A stretch of DNA of 38,441 nt, taken from NCBI GenBank assembly GCA_902770835.1, contig CACXUM010000034.1:1-38441 (forward strand), written 5' to 3'. The translations under genes and the position numbers were made by a program. This document shows, in pieces, positions 1 through 8,051 of this stretch; the first letter of the stretch is position 1; each line of letters begins with the position of its first letter. The notes under the pieces are model-generated. The model ran no database searches. It saw only the letters and a list, made by a program, of their open reading frames with translations, and was not told the origin of the DNA. The stretch comes from an uncultured Bacteroidia bacterium. GTDB lineage: Bacteria > Bacteroidota > Bacteroidia > Bacteroidales > F082.

Positions 1-155
1 GAATCTCGGGTCCCGCCTCGATGCTCTCTGTGTTCCTTTTATAAGGTTCCTTGCCCCGCGCGGCATCACGCCGCGCCGGTATTGTGCTGGCCTCAGACTA
101 TCAAAGAACTCCGCTCCCGAAATCCCCCCTGTCAACCCCTCTTCCCTTCGGAATT
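1..155 (-). promoter_or_regulatory. Structured leader with boxA-like motif, gene outside window
   Basis: This is the predicted untranslated leader downstream of the minus-strand promoter at 162-191. It carries GTTCTTTGA-like sequence (complement of 101-109), which resembles the boxA antitermination motif found ahead of rRNA operons. It also has a GC-rich hairpin with 7-bp arms (58-64 pairing with 70-76). Local GC is far above that of the adjoining 190-955 region. A stable-RNA operon or a mobile element beyond the left edge would both fit. No 16S sequence is visible, so this is inference. Confidence 0.35.
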
Positions 156-161
156 GGATTG

Positions 162-191
162 CAAAAATACGACCTTTTTTGATACTGGCAA
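162..191 (-). promoter_or_regulatory. Bacteroidota-type promoter reading leftward
   Basis: On the minus strand a TTG (189-191) is followed after exactly 19 nt by TATTTTTG (162-169). This is the TTG-N19-TAnnTTTG layout of primary-sigma promoters in Bacteroides and relatives. The transcript would run left off the window. No open reading frame is apparent in the 160 nt that remain, so the product is unknown. Confidence 0.65.
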
Positions 192-529
192 TCAAAAAAT
201 TCAATTATTTTTGATAAAATATTATATTTGTTTGTTAATCAATTATATAAAAAAATCAAAAACTTATAAAAATGTCAATCAAGAACAAAATCATCCTTTT
301 CAGAGCGGTCGGAGTACTATTATATTAATAAGGTATTGAAAAATTCAAGAATGCTGATAAGTCGAAAAAGGAGAAAAGAAGTAGTTGTTGGCTGAAAAAC
401 CGAAAATGGGGTAGAGGTCATTTTCAGACCATCTGAGCATGTTTACATTTGGGTTGGGAGTGGAGGTGTTTTGGGCGAGAAAAACGTAAAATTCACAATG
501 TTCAGTATTGAGAATCTTTCCAATGTTGA

Positions 530-549
530 TTATTTACACAAGTAAATAA
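530..549. repeat. Inverted repeat, 8-bp arms
   Basis: TTATTTAC (530-537), loop ACAA, and GTAAATAA (542-549) form a perfect inverted repeat. A related perfect palindrome, GTAAA-A-TTTAC, lies at 601-611. GTTTAC also recurs near 438, 806, 850 and 898. This looks like a family of operator-like half-sites, but chance matches are easy in such AT-rich DNA. Confidence 0.4.
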
Positions 550-777
550 ATTTCATATAAATAACAGATAATCAAAACATTGTTTGATAAATTCATATTT
601 GTAAAATTTACATAAATAAACATTGTTGAATTGTGATGTTGTAAAATAAAGCATTATTATTCACAAAATTAAATTATTTTATTGATTATCAATAGTATAG
701 TTGTTTTTATTTGAAGTAAAATATGAGATATTTGTATTTTTCTGTTGATGTTTTGATTATTGATTGAATTGTTTATT

Positions 778-808
778 AAATAGTTGAAAAATAACTATTT
801 AAATAGTT
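778..808. repeat. AACTATTT/AAATAGTT palindrome with third half-site
   Basis: AAATAGTT occurs at 778-785 and again at 801-808, with its complement AACTATTT at 793-800. The last two abut as a perfect 16-bp palindrome (793-808). It lies about 95 bp upstream of the likely -7 element of the XRE gene, so autoregulation by that repressor-like protein is a reasonable guess. Confidence 0.4.
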
Positions 809-900
809 TACTATGAAGTGAAATTCCAATATGTTAGTAATGAAATAGAAGTTTACAAAAATAAATTCCAAAGATTTGTGTTTTGTAACTTACAATTGTT

Positions 901-908
901 TACTTTTG
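901..908 (+). promoter_or_regulatory. Likely -7 element of the XRE gene
   Basis: TACTTTTG matches the Bacteroidota TAnnTTTG element and lies 48 bp before the start codon. TTTG copies at 875-878 and 882-885 are candidate -33 elements, but their spacings (22 and 15) are not ideal. Confidence 0.45.
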
Positions 909-955
909 TCAATCGAAAACATGGAGAAAATTGAAAATTTGAGGAGTTTGCTATT

Positions 956-1366
956 ATGAAAACTGAAGAAATGAAAGATCGGATTGCGCACATCATTCGC
1001 ACAAAAAACCTGACTGCAGCCGACTTTGCAATGCGTTTGGGTATTCAACCTTCAAACATCTCACATCTTTTGTCGGGTCGAAACAATCCGAGTTTGGATT
1101 TTGTGAAGAAACTCAAAGAAACGTTTCCCGAATACAATTTGGACTGGATTGTGTTTGGCACTGGAGCGATGACGGTGTCGGAGCCTTTTGAACCTGTTCC
1201 ACAAGTTGAAATGCCGAAGGATGCTCCTATTGAGGGTACGCTTTTCACTTCTTTGGATACCCATGAATCTAAGGAAATATCGGCTTCATTGGCGAATCGT
1301 TCAAAGTTGAAACACCTTATTTTGGTCTATGAGGACAATAGTTTTGAGGTTCTGTCGCCACGATGA
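956..1366 (+). CDS. XRE-family helix-turn-helix regulator
   Basis: A 136-residue DNA-binding protein. Residues about 8-60 form an XRE/Cro-type helix-turn-helix, with the recognition part reading IQPSNISHLLSGRNNPS and followed by a conserved LDWIVFGTG segment. A variable middle leads to a C-terminal tail, LILVYEDNSFEVLSP. Small proteins of this layout are common as stand-alone regulators in Bacteroidales. The ATG at 956 is preceded by a purine-rich GAGGAG. The gene stands alone, with the long palindrome-rich AT-rich region upstream and nrnA downstream under its own promoter. Target genes are unknown. Confidence 0.8.
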   Translation: MKTEEMKDRIAHIIRTKNLTAADFAMRLGIQPSNISHLLSGRNNPSLDFVKKLKETFPEYNLDWIVFGTGAMTVSEPFEPVPQVEMPKDAPIEGTLFTSLDTHESKEISASLANRSKLKHLILVYEDNSFEVLSPR

Positions 1367-1408
1367 GCCTTTTCTATTAATTAATAGGTGTCGAATCGGA
1401 AAAAAGTG

Positions 1409-1416
1409 TAATTTTG
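1409..1416 (+). promoter_or_regulatory. -7 element for the nrnA-FKBP operon
   Basis: TAATTTTG fits TAnnTTTG and lies 18 bp before the ATG at 1435. A TTG codon inside it (1414) is in frame with nrnA and could be mistaken for the start. Its place in the promoter argues for the ATG at 1435. No clear TTG -33 box is seen at the expected distance. Confidence 0.5.
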
Positions 1417-1434
1417 CAAGTTTTTATTGAAGTT

Positions 1435-2457
1435 ATGCCACAAGACGCTTTTTTTGAACGCTTTGATGCTGTAATTCAGTCACCTAAACGAATAGTTTTG
1501 GCTTGCCATGTCAATCCTGACGGCGATGCCATTGGTTCTGTATTGGCCATGTCGGAGTTCCTGAAAAGGAAGGGACATGAGACTAAAATGGTGGTAGCCA
1601 ACGATTTCCCAGACTTTTTGCATTGGATGCCTGGCTCACAGGATTTTCTCATTTTCGAGAAGGATGGTGAAGCCTGCAAGGAAGCAATCGCTGAATCCGA
1701 AGTGATTATAATGTTGGATTTCAACAACTTGGCTCGTAGTGGAATTTTGCATAATGAAATTGGGAAGACGCGTTGTCCTCGTGTTTTGATTGACCATCAT
1801 CGTGACGCTGACTTGAGCCAGTTTTATTGCGCCTATTCAGATTCCTGTGTTTCAAGTGCTTCCGAAATCGTTACGGAGATTATTCTGCACTATGGCAAGA
1901 GCCATTTCACTGAGAGCATTGCCACAAATTTGTTGGTGGGCATGATGACAGATACTGGCTCGTTTGCCCATTCCTTGTATCATTCGCGCACTTTCGAGTT
2001 GTGCGGCCTGCTGGTGGAGCGTTCCATTCCGTATAATCTTATCCATCAGTTGGTTTACGATACGATGTCGGAAAACCGCCTGCGTCTTTTGGGTTATTCC
2101 ATCAGCAGCAGGTTGGAGGTGCTTGAAGACTATTCAACAGCCATTATTGCGTTGAATAAGAGCGACTTGGAACAGTTTGACTACCATACGGGCGATACTG
2201 AAGGCGTGGTAAATTTCCCGCTGTCGATGAAGAAAATCAGGATGTCGGTGTTGGTGACTGAGCGACAGGATCAAATTCGGCTGTCGTTCCGATCGAAGAG
2301 CGATTTTTCGGTGCATGAGTTGGCACAAAAGCATTTCAAGGGTGGCGGACATACCAATGCTGCCGGAGGCACCTTGAATTGTTCGTTTGACGAAGCTGTC
2401 AAGCAATTGAAAGCGGTGTTGCCTGAATATCAAGAATTGTTAAACAAGAAGGAATGA
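1435..2457 (+). CDS. nrnA: DHH/DHHA1 phosphoesterase, NrnA type
   Basis: About 340 residues. The N-terminal DHH domain shows the metal-binding motifs NPDGDAIGS and VLIDHHRD. The C-terminal DHHA1 domain shows the substrate-binding GGGHTNAAGG near the end. This is the layout of NrnA-type enzymes, which degrade nanoRNAs (2-5 nt) and often dephosphorylate 3'-phosphoadenosine 5'-phosphate, both in the cytoplasm. I start it at the ATG at 1435 rather than the in-frame TTG at 1414, which lies within the promoter. The last codons overlap the start of the first FKBP lipoprotein gene by 4 nt (ATGA). NrnA next to a GldI-like isomerase is a known arrangement in Bacteroidota such as Flavobacterium. Confidence 0.9.
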   Translation: MPQDAFFERFDAVIQSPKRIVLACHVNPDGDAIGSVLAMSEFLKRKGHETKMVVANDFPDFLHWMPGSQDFLIFEKDGEACKEAIAESEVIIMLDFNNLARSGILHNEIGKTRCPRVLIDHHRDADLSQFYCAYSDSCVSSASEIVTEIILHYGKSHFTESIATNLLVGMMTDTGSFAHSLYHSRTFELCGLLVERSIPYNLIHQLVYDTMSENRLRLLGYSISSRLEVLEDYSTAIIALNKSDLEQFDYHTGDTEGVVNFPLSMKKIRMSVLVTERQDQIRLSFRSKSDFSVHELAQKHFKGGGHTNAAGGTLNCSFDEAVKQLKAVLPEYQELLNKKE

Positions 2458-2981
2458 AGTGTGTTTGTAAATATCTGATAATGTTATTGTTGCTCGCTTT
2501 TTTTTCATGTGGTGGAAAACCTTCCGGGCAATCGGTAAACGTTTCAAAAAGCGACATGAAAAGCAGCATGGAGAAGGCCAACCGCTATTTGCTGAACGAG
2601 GAAGAGGAAGACATTGAGAACTATATCAAAAGGCACGGCTTGTCCATGACCTCGACGGGAACAGGGCTGAGGTATCAGATTCTGGAACAAGGTTCCGGCC
2701 CATTGATTGAGAAGGGGCAGAGTGTCCGACTTGAATATGTGTTGCATAATATTGCTGGAGAATTGATTTATTCATCTGATAATGATGGTGTTAAAGAATT
2801 TGTTGTTGGGAATGGAAGCGTTGAGTCGGGTCTTGACGAAGCCATGACTTACTTGCATCGAGGAGATGTGGCCAAACTCATCATTCCGTTCCATTTGGGC
2901 TATGGCCTTCATGGCGACGATGATAGGATTCCCGAATACGCAACATTGGTTTATACGATTAAAGTAATAGATAATCAATAA
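2454..2981 (+). CDS. FKBP-type prolyl isomerase lipoprotein, GldI-like
   Basis: A 175-residue predicted lipoprotein: a hydrophobic signal peptide ends in FFSC with the lipidated Cys at residue 19. One FKBP domain follows (about 85-173). It keeps the hydrophobic core and the GYG segment near the C terminus. It lacks the canonical Phe-Asp pair (here IYSSD) and has Leu in place of the active-site Trp (SGLDEA), so catalysis may be weak. Size, lipobox and position right behind nrnA resemble GldI, the gliding-motility/type IX secretion-associated isomerase. Orthology is inferred from context, not proven. It is translationally coupled to nrnA and 3 bp upstream of the next FKBP gene. Confidence 0.8.
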   Translation: MKCVCKYLIMLLLLAFFSCGGKPSGQSVNVSKSDMKSSMEKANRYLLNEEEEDIENYIKRHGLSMTSTGTGLRYQILEQGSGPLIEKGQSVRLEYVLHNIAGELIYSSDNDGVKEFVVGNGSVESGLDEAMTYLHRGDVAKLIIPFHLGYGLHGDDDRIPEYATLVYTIKVIDNQ

Positions 2982-2984
2982 GTT

Positions 2985-4298
2985 ATGAAGAGAAAAAGTG
3001 TATTGTTTGTTTCTGCTTGCCTGATGGCGATGATGATGCTTTCGGCTTGCACCCAGAAGTTTCCGGGCTACAAGAAAACCCAGAGCGGCTTGTATTACAA
3101 GTTCCATAGCCACAATCAGGCGGCCATTCAGCCTCATTTGACTGATTTTATGAAGGTCGCGATGACGTGCTATTTGCATGATTCCTTGTTTTTTGACTGG
3201 CAAGGCTCTCAGCATGAGGTGTTTACACAATTGCGTGAACCATTTTTTGCCGGTGACCTTCAGGAAGCATATTCCATGATGCATGTGGGCGACTCTGCTT
3301 CGTTTTACGTGAAAGCGGATTCGATTGCGATACTTTATTACGAGCAAGACCCTCAAACGGTAGGATTAAAAGCCGAGGATTATTTCCGTTATGAGGTGAA
3401 ACTCGTTGAGGTTCAGACTGAAGAGGAATTCCAGTCGAGCCTCGAGAAGATGAAAGAGTCGATGATGGAGGCTTCAAGGAAGGCTTTGGCAGCGTATGTT
3501 GCGGCAAACAATATCACGGTAACGCCTGAATCTTCAGGTATTTATATCATCACCAAAGAGCAAGGCAAGGGTCGCTGTCCGGTAAAGGGCGAAAAGGTTG
3601 AACTCGATTTTTCGGCCACTTTGCTAAACGGGCAGTCGGTGGGTTCCACATTCGACAGTCCCGAAAAGTTCTCTTTCGTCTTGGGCGAGGGCTTTACCAT
3701 ACAAGGTTGGGAAGAGATTGTTCCCAAGATGCACCTTGGCGAGCGCATTACGGCCATCATCCCGTTTGACATGGCTTATGGCGAACATTCCGTTGGTTCC
3801 ATTCCCGCCTATGCCAACTTGGTTTATGACATCAAGTTGCTGAAAATCACGACGGAAAAGGAATTGCAGAAACAGGCTGAAGAAGCGATGAAAGCCTTGA
3901 AGGCTGATTCAGAAAAAGAGTTTTGGGAATACTTGAAAACCAATAACATAACAGATTACACCGCCTCGGGTCTTTTCTATTCCAAATCGGTGACCACCGA
4001 AGGCGCGTCTCCAAAAGTCGGGCAAACGGCTCAAATCAGGTTTGTGGCAACCTACCTTAACGGTACGCCGTTGGGCGACTCTGACCAATTGGGCGGGCAT
4101 TATGATGTGGAGTTTGGCAAAGGCATGGTGTTGAGAGGTTTGGAGGAAGGCATCGGCCTGATGCGGGTGGGCGAGAAGGCTCGCTTGGTCTTGCCTTATA
4201 CTTTGGCATACGGCGAGAATCCCTATGGCAACATTCCTGCCTATTCCAACCTTGTCTTTGACGTTGAATTAATTGACATAATCGATAGTAAACAATAA
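2985..4298 (+). CDS. Lipoprotein with three FKBP-like domains
   Basis: A 437-residue predicted lipoprotein (lipobox LSAC, Cys22). Three FKBP-like units are visible. A very degenerate one covers about 30-165. A second, about 185-300, retains the active-site Trp in IQGWEE and ends SIPAYANLVYDIKLL. A third, about 320-435, has LRGLEEG in place of the Trp and ends NIPAYSNLVFDVELID. Charged helical linkers rich in Glu and Lys join the units. The likely role is a periplasmic or outer-membrane-anchored folding factor; degenerate units in such proteins usually act as chaperone modules rather than enzymes. It is the second of four adjacent FKBP genes in one transcription unit. Confidence 0.8.
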   Translation: MKRKSVLFVSACLMAMMMLSACTQKFPGYKKTQSGLYYKFHSHNQAAIQPHLTDFMKVAMTCYLHDSLFFDWQGSQHEVFTQLREPFFAGDLQEAYSMMHVGDSASFYVKADSIAILYYEQDPQTVGLKAEDYFRYEVKLVEVQTEEEFQSSLEKMKESMMEASRKALAAYVAANNITVTPESSGIYIITKEQGKGRCPVKGEKVELDFSATLLNGQSVGSTFDSPEKFSFVLGEGFTIQGWEEIVPKMHLGERITAIIPFDMAYGEHSVGSIPAYANLVYDIKLLKITTEKELQKQAEEAMKALKADSEKEFWEYLKTNNITDYTASGLFYSKSVTTEGASPKVGQTAQIRFVATYLNGTPLGDSDQLGGHYDVEFGKGMVLRGLEEGIGLMRVGEKARLVLPYTLAYGENPYGNIPAYSNLVFDVELIDIIDSKQ

Positions 4299-4325
4299 TC
4301 AATCAACAATTTAATTACACAAAAA

Positions 4326-5246
4326 ATGAAAAAAAGCATCGTAACGATGGCCGCATTGGCCATGCTGATGGCAGGCACCATGAGTGCTTGCGGCGAGAAG
4401 AATCCGAATTCGGGATTCCAAAAGTCAAAAAACGGACTGTTTTATCAGTTCTTCAACAAGAATGAAGGCAATCTGCCCCAGTTGGGCGATTTGCTTGAAT
4501 TGAGCATCGGTTGCAAGGTGAACGACACAACCGTCATCATTCCGGTCATGGAAAACATCATGCAATTGCAGGAATCGCAGTTTGCCGGCGACCTCTTCGA
4601 AGGTCTTGCCATGATGCACAAGGGCGATTCGGCCGCTTTCATCGTGGACATCGACTCCACGTTCAAGAAATTGATGGGTCAACCCCAGTTGCCCGAAGGG
4701 TTCTCATCTTCTGACGAGATGCGTTTCAATGTTCGCCTGGACGATTTCTATCCTGAAAGCGAGTATGCCAAGCGCATGGCCGTGAAAGCCAAGAAAGCCA
4801 GCGAAGAACGCATTGCCAAGATGAAGGAAGACCATCCTGAAGAAACCGCAAACGCCGCGCAGCAATTGACTGATTATCTGAATGATAATAAGATTGTTGT
4901 GGAGCCTACCGCTTCGGGTCTTTGCTATGTGATGACCACCGAAGGCAATGGCGAGAAGCCTCAAGTTGGCCAGATGGTGAAGGTGCATTATACTGGCAAA
5001 CTGCTCGACGGAACTGTTTTCGATTCGTCGGTTGAGAGAGGCCAGCCCTTCCAATTCCCCTTGGGTGTCGGTCAGGTGATTCCCGGCTGGGACGAAGGCA
5101 TCCAACTGATGTCGAAAGGCGAGAAAGGCGTGCTTTACATTCCTTATTACCTTGCCTATGGCGACAGGGCTGCCGGTGACAAGATTGTTCCGTTCTCGAA
5201 CTTGATGTTTGAAGTGGAACTCATTGATTTTGAAGACATGCACTAA
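4326..5246 (+). CDS. FKBP-type prolyl isomerase lipoprotein with one canonical domain
   Basis: A 306-residue predicted lipoprotein (lipobox MSAC, Cys22). The N-terminal half (about 30-150) is a degenerate FKBP-like unit. A Lys/Glu-rich helix follows, then a canonical FKBP domain at about 200-304 with VHYTG, VFDSS, PFQFPLG, VIPGWDEG and LAYGDRAAG. These carry the usual Tyr, Phe-Asp, Val-Ile and Trp active-site residues. Of the four adjacent isomerase genes this is the one most clearly expected to be enzymatically active. The stop codon overlaps the next start (TAATG), indicating coupled translation. Confidence 0.85.
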   Translation: MKKSIVTMAALAMLMAGTMSACGEKNPNSGFQKSKNGLFYQFFNKNEGNLPQLGDLLELSIGCKVNDTTVIIPVMENIMQLQESQFAGDLFEGLAMMHKGDSAAFIVDIDSTFKKLMGQPQLPEGFSSSDEMRFNVRLDDFYPESEYAKRMAVKAKKASEERIAKMKEDHPEETANAAQQLTDYLNDNKIVVEPTASGLCYVMTTEGNGEKPQVGQMVKVHYTGKLLDGTVFDSSVERGQPFQFPLGVGQVIPGWDEGIQLMSKGEKGVLYIPYYLAYGDRAAGDKIVPFSNLMFEVELIDFEDMH

Positions 5247-6562
5247 TGAAAAAGTGGAGTAAACTTGCATTGGTTCTCTCGTTGGGCCTATTGGTGGTTT
5301 CGTGTGGTAACGATTCCATCTACAAGGGCTTCCAGCGTATGGAGAACGGTGCTTACATGAAGTTTTATAGCAAGGGCGACTCGGAGGTGATGCCTCGTTT
5401 GGACGACGAGGCCACCTTTGAGATGGCTCAGTATTTCAATGATTCCCTGCTGTTTACGACCTTTGGCAATGAGCCAATGAGGATTGTGCTGAAAAAGGCC
5501 GATTTCCAAGGGGATGTCAGTGACGGACTGCAAATGATGCATGTCGGTGACTCGGCTCGTCTTGTGGTGTTGGCTGATTCGGTGCTTATTACGATGTTGG
5601 GAATGGAGGAAGTTCCCGCCGAATATGTAGGGAAACCCATCTATTACGATTTGAAACTCCTTTCCGTGAAATCGTCGGAAGTGCTCGCAGCAGAACGCAA
5701 AGCCTTGCTGGACATACTGAAAGGCGAAGAAAATGCCTTCCTGACGCCTTTGAGGGACGATAGCAAAAACACGCAGACGGAATCGGGACTTATCATCTTG
5801 GAAAAGAGCGGCAAAGGCAAGCCAGCGAAAATGGGCGAGTATGTCGATTTCGATTTCACGATGTGCAATCCCAAGGGCGACACCATTATGAATTCGTTTG
5901 GTATTGAGGCTGTTGAGATGCAGTATGGCGAGGAGTTCATTTGCGAAGGCTTCACTGAGGCTTTGGGCTTGGTGCCTGCGGGTGGTTCGATGCGTTTCGT
6001 GATTCCTTCCGAACTGGCTTTCGACAGTGCTGGCTATGAGCATTATATCCAACCATTTACGCCTTTGGTTGTTCTGTTGAGGATGAACAGCGTGATGGAC
6101 AAGGAAACTTACGAAAAAAGGCAAGCCGAACTTGAGGCCAAGAAAGAAGCCGAACTTGAACGACTGATGTTGATGGAAAGCAAGGTGATTGAAGATTACA
6201 TCAAAGCAAATGGCATTTCCGAAACGCCAACGGAATCAGGACTTTACATCATCAGAAAGGAAGAAGGCAAAGGCGATTTGGCCAAATGGGGTGACCATGT
6301 GGCGGTGCATTACATCCTGAGCAACCTGAAAGGCGACGAGATTGAGTCGAGTTATGAATACGAGCAGCCTTTTGAGTTCCGCATCGGAAACAATGAGATG
6401 ATTCCCGCCATTGAGGAGGCCGTGATGACTATGGCTCCGGGCGCGAAGGTCACCTTGATTACCCCGTCGGAACTGGCATTCGGCGAGTTTGCTATTGATG
6501 ACGAACTTTTGCCGCCCTATTCTCCGATGAAGATTGAGTTGGAGTTGATAGAAATCAAGTAA
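5246..6562 (+). CDS. Lipoprotein with three FKBP-like domains
   Basis: A 438-residue predicted lipoprotein (lipobox VVSC, Cys20). It has the same plan as the gene at 2985: a degenerate N-terminal unit (about 28-150), a second FKBP-like unit (about 170-280), a long charged helix rich in Glu, Lys and Arg (about 285-315), and a third unit (about 330-437) with VHYILS and LAFGEF. None keeps the full set of active-site residues; for example the third unit has IPAIEEA where the Trp would be. It closes the four-gene FKBP series and is followed by a strong terminator. A chaperone-like role is more likely than catalysis. Confidence 0.8.
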   Translation: MKKWSKLALVLSLGLLVVSCGNDSIYKGFQRMENGAYMKFYSKGDSEVMPRLDDEATFEMAQYFNDSLLFTTFGNEPMRIVLKKADFQGDVSDGLQMMHVGDSARLVVLADSVLITMLGMEEVPAEYVGKPIYYDLKLLSVKSSEVLAAERKALLDILKGEENAFLTPLRDDSKNTQTESGLIILEKSGKGKPAKMGEYVDFDFTMCNPKGDTIMNSFGIEAVEMQYGEEFICEGFTEALGLVPAGGSMRFVIPSELAFDSAGYEHYIQPFTPLVVLLRMNSVMDKETYEKRQAELEAKKEAELERLMLMESKVIEDYIKANGISETPTESGLYIIRKEEGKGDLAKWGDHVAVHYILSNLKGDEIESSYEYEQPFEFRIGNNEMIPAIEEAVMTMAPGAKVTLITPSELAFGEFAIDDELLPPYSPMKIELELIEIK

Positions 6563-6580
6563 ACTATTTCTTATTGAATG

Positions 6581-6610
6581 AAAAATGCCGCCCAAAAGCG
6601 GCATTTTTTT
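6581..6610. terminator. Bidirectional rho-independent terminator
   Basis: A perfect 11-bp stem pairs 6581-6591 (AAAAATGCCGC) with 6598-6608, around a 6-nt loop. Flanking A and T runs give a U-tract on both strands. It ends the FKBP operon from the left and the polysaccharide operon from the right. Its right arm lies next to the stop codon of the O-antigen ligase-like gene. Confidence 0.9.
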
Positions 6611-8048
6611 ATTTCACTTCATCAAATCCCTCTTTATCAGCATAATAAACATCAATCGAAGCAATCAATGCAGCGAGGCTCCATACGGGGATGGCTAATT
6701 TGTCGGTGTCCATGAAGTTGTTGAGGAAACCGTGGACAAAATAACTGATGAAGGCGAGGGTGGCTCCCAACACTAACACCTTGGCTTTCTTGTTCTTGCA
6801 GCGGTTGTAGGCCATAATGCCGCAATACACCGTTACGATGACAAAGGTCAGCACGAGGAGCGAGCCTACTAAGCCCTGCTCCGCCAACGGGCCGAAATAC
6901 TCGGAGTGGGCATTGCCGCCATCGCCGGCGTTGGTGCTGATGATGGTCTTCTCCTTCGACATTTGGAATGGCGCGTAAACAAACTGGTAAGTGCCAGGTC
7001 CCCAGCCAAATACAGGCCGCTCGTTGAACAATCGGAAAGCCGACTGCCAGCGGTTGATGCGTTCCAAATTGGAGGCATCGGTGGAGATATTGGTGATGGA
7101 TTGGATGTTCTCAACAAGGTCGCCGGAAGCGTCTTGGTTGTTCTTTTCCAAAGTGTCGATGATTTGGTTTTGGAAAGTGAAAAACAGCCCAACCAAAATG
7201 ACCAAAATGGTGGCAATCCAGCGGAACTTGATCTTCAGCAATACGCAGAACAAGACACCCAAGGCGGCAATCATGCTAATCCAAGCCGCGCGGCAGTTGG
7301 AGAGCGTTAGTGCCACGCTCAGCAAAACGACTACACCTATAATAATAAGTTTCCTCGATTTCTTGATGCCGGGCAGGAAAACATAGGTCAGGGCAAGGAT
7401 AAGGTAGATGGCCAAGGCCGCGCCGTAGGCCGTGTGGTCGTTATAGAAAGGCGACATCACCCAGTGCGCCGAGTCGCCGTCGAAGCCGTATTGCGCATGG
7501 TGGACGATGGTGAAAACGCACACGATGCACAGCGCGGCGATGTAAAGCCAAATGAAACGGTGGATGTTTTTCGGCTCCCTGAAGAGCAAGGCGCAAAGGA
7601 AGAAACCCGGAACGACAAACCACAGTCTTGAGGCAATAAACTTAAGCGACACCACGGGCATTTCGCTCGTGATGGTGGTGACCAACATCCAAGCGAACAT
7701 GCAATAGATGACGATGGCGATGGGATGCTGCGAGATGCGCTTGTCGTATCGGCCATCGTATAGCATTTTGGCGATGAAAAGCACCAAAATACCCATTAGT
7801 AGCGGTTCGGCGGGCAGCGAAATGGCCAAACCCGCATCCAAGGAATCCAAATTGATGGAAAGGGGCACGGTGAAAGCCGTGAGCAACAGCACTTTATCCA
7901 ACGAGAAGATGTAGAGCAGCAAAACGCCAAGCACAACGGGCAGGGCAAAAAAGAGGTAGGTGTTCTTCTTTACCACAAGGAACAGCCCAACGGCCACGAA
8001 AAGTGCCGCAATCAGGTAAAGCCAGGCTATTTTCGCTTTTTTCTCCAC
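6609..8048 (-). CDS. O-antigen ligase/polymerase family membrane protein
   Basis: A 479-residue polytopic membrane protein with about a dozen hydrophobic segments. A large loop before the last helices carries the Wzy_C/WaaL-type signature: RINRWQSAFRLF, then FGWGPGTYQF and AHSEYFGPLAEQGLVG. Members either polymerise lipid-linked oligosaccharide units (Wzy) or ligate O-antigen to lipid A-core (WaaL); the sequence alone does not decide. The start is a GTG at 8048, three nucleotides after the stop of the upstream Wzz-like gene, so the two are probably co-translated. It is the last gene of a minus-strand polysaccharide operon. Confidence 0.85.
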   Translation of the reverse strand: MEKKAKIAWLYLIAALFVAVGLFLVVKKNTYLFFALPVVLGVLLLYIFSLDKVLLLTAFTVPLSINLDSLDAGLAISLPAEPLLMGILVLFIAKMLYDGRYDKRISQHPIAIVIYCMFAWMLVTTITSEMPVVSLKFIASRLWFVVPGFFLCALLFREPKNIHRFIWLYIAALCIVCVFTIVHHAQYGFDGDSAHWVMSPFYNDHTAYGAALAIYLILALTYVFLPGIKKSRKLIIIGVVVLLSVALTLSNCRAAWISMIAALGVLFCVLLKIKFRWIATILVILVGLFFTFQNQIIDTLEKNNQDASGDLVENIQSITNISTDASNLERINRWQSAFRLFNERPVFGWGPGTYQFVYAPFQMSKEKTIISTNAGDGGNAHSEYFGPLAEQGLVGSLLVLTFVIVTVYCGIMAYNRCKNKKAKVLVLGATLAFISYFVHGFLNNFMDTDKLAIPVWSLAALIASIDVYYADKEGFDEVK

Positions 8049-8051
8049 AAC

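Larger units (their letters stand above)
190..955. other. AT-rich intergenic region, no gene seen
   Basis: About 770 bp of strongly AT-rich DNA lies between the leftward promoter and the XRE regulator gene. No convincing coding sequence is present. It contains several short palindromes built around TTTAC/GTAAA (530-549 and 601-611) and AACTATTT/AAATAGTT (778-808), and one match to the DnaA-box consensus (TTATTCACA, 657-665). It may be the control region of the downstream regulator. Confidence 0.6.

Noticed and set aside
82-339. 85-codon plus-strand frame near the left edge
   Set aside because: Low-complexity, Asn/Ile/Lys-rich translation of AT-rich DNA lying over the opposite-strand promoter; no family resemblance.
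480-880. Chromosomal replication origin in the AT-rich region
   Set aside because: Only one clear match to TTATNCACA (657-665), no cluster of boxes, and no dnaA, dnaN or gidA nearby.
1414-1434. TTG start for nrnA at 1414
   Set aside because: The TTG is part of the TAATTTTG promoter element; the ATG at 1435 directly precedes the conserved part.
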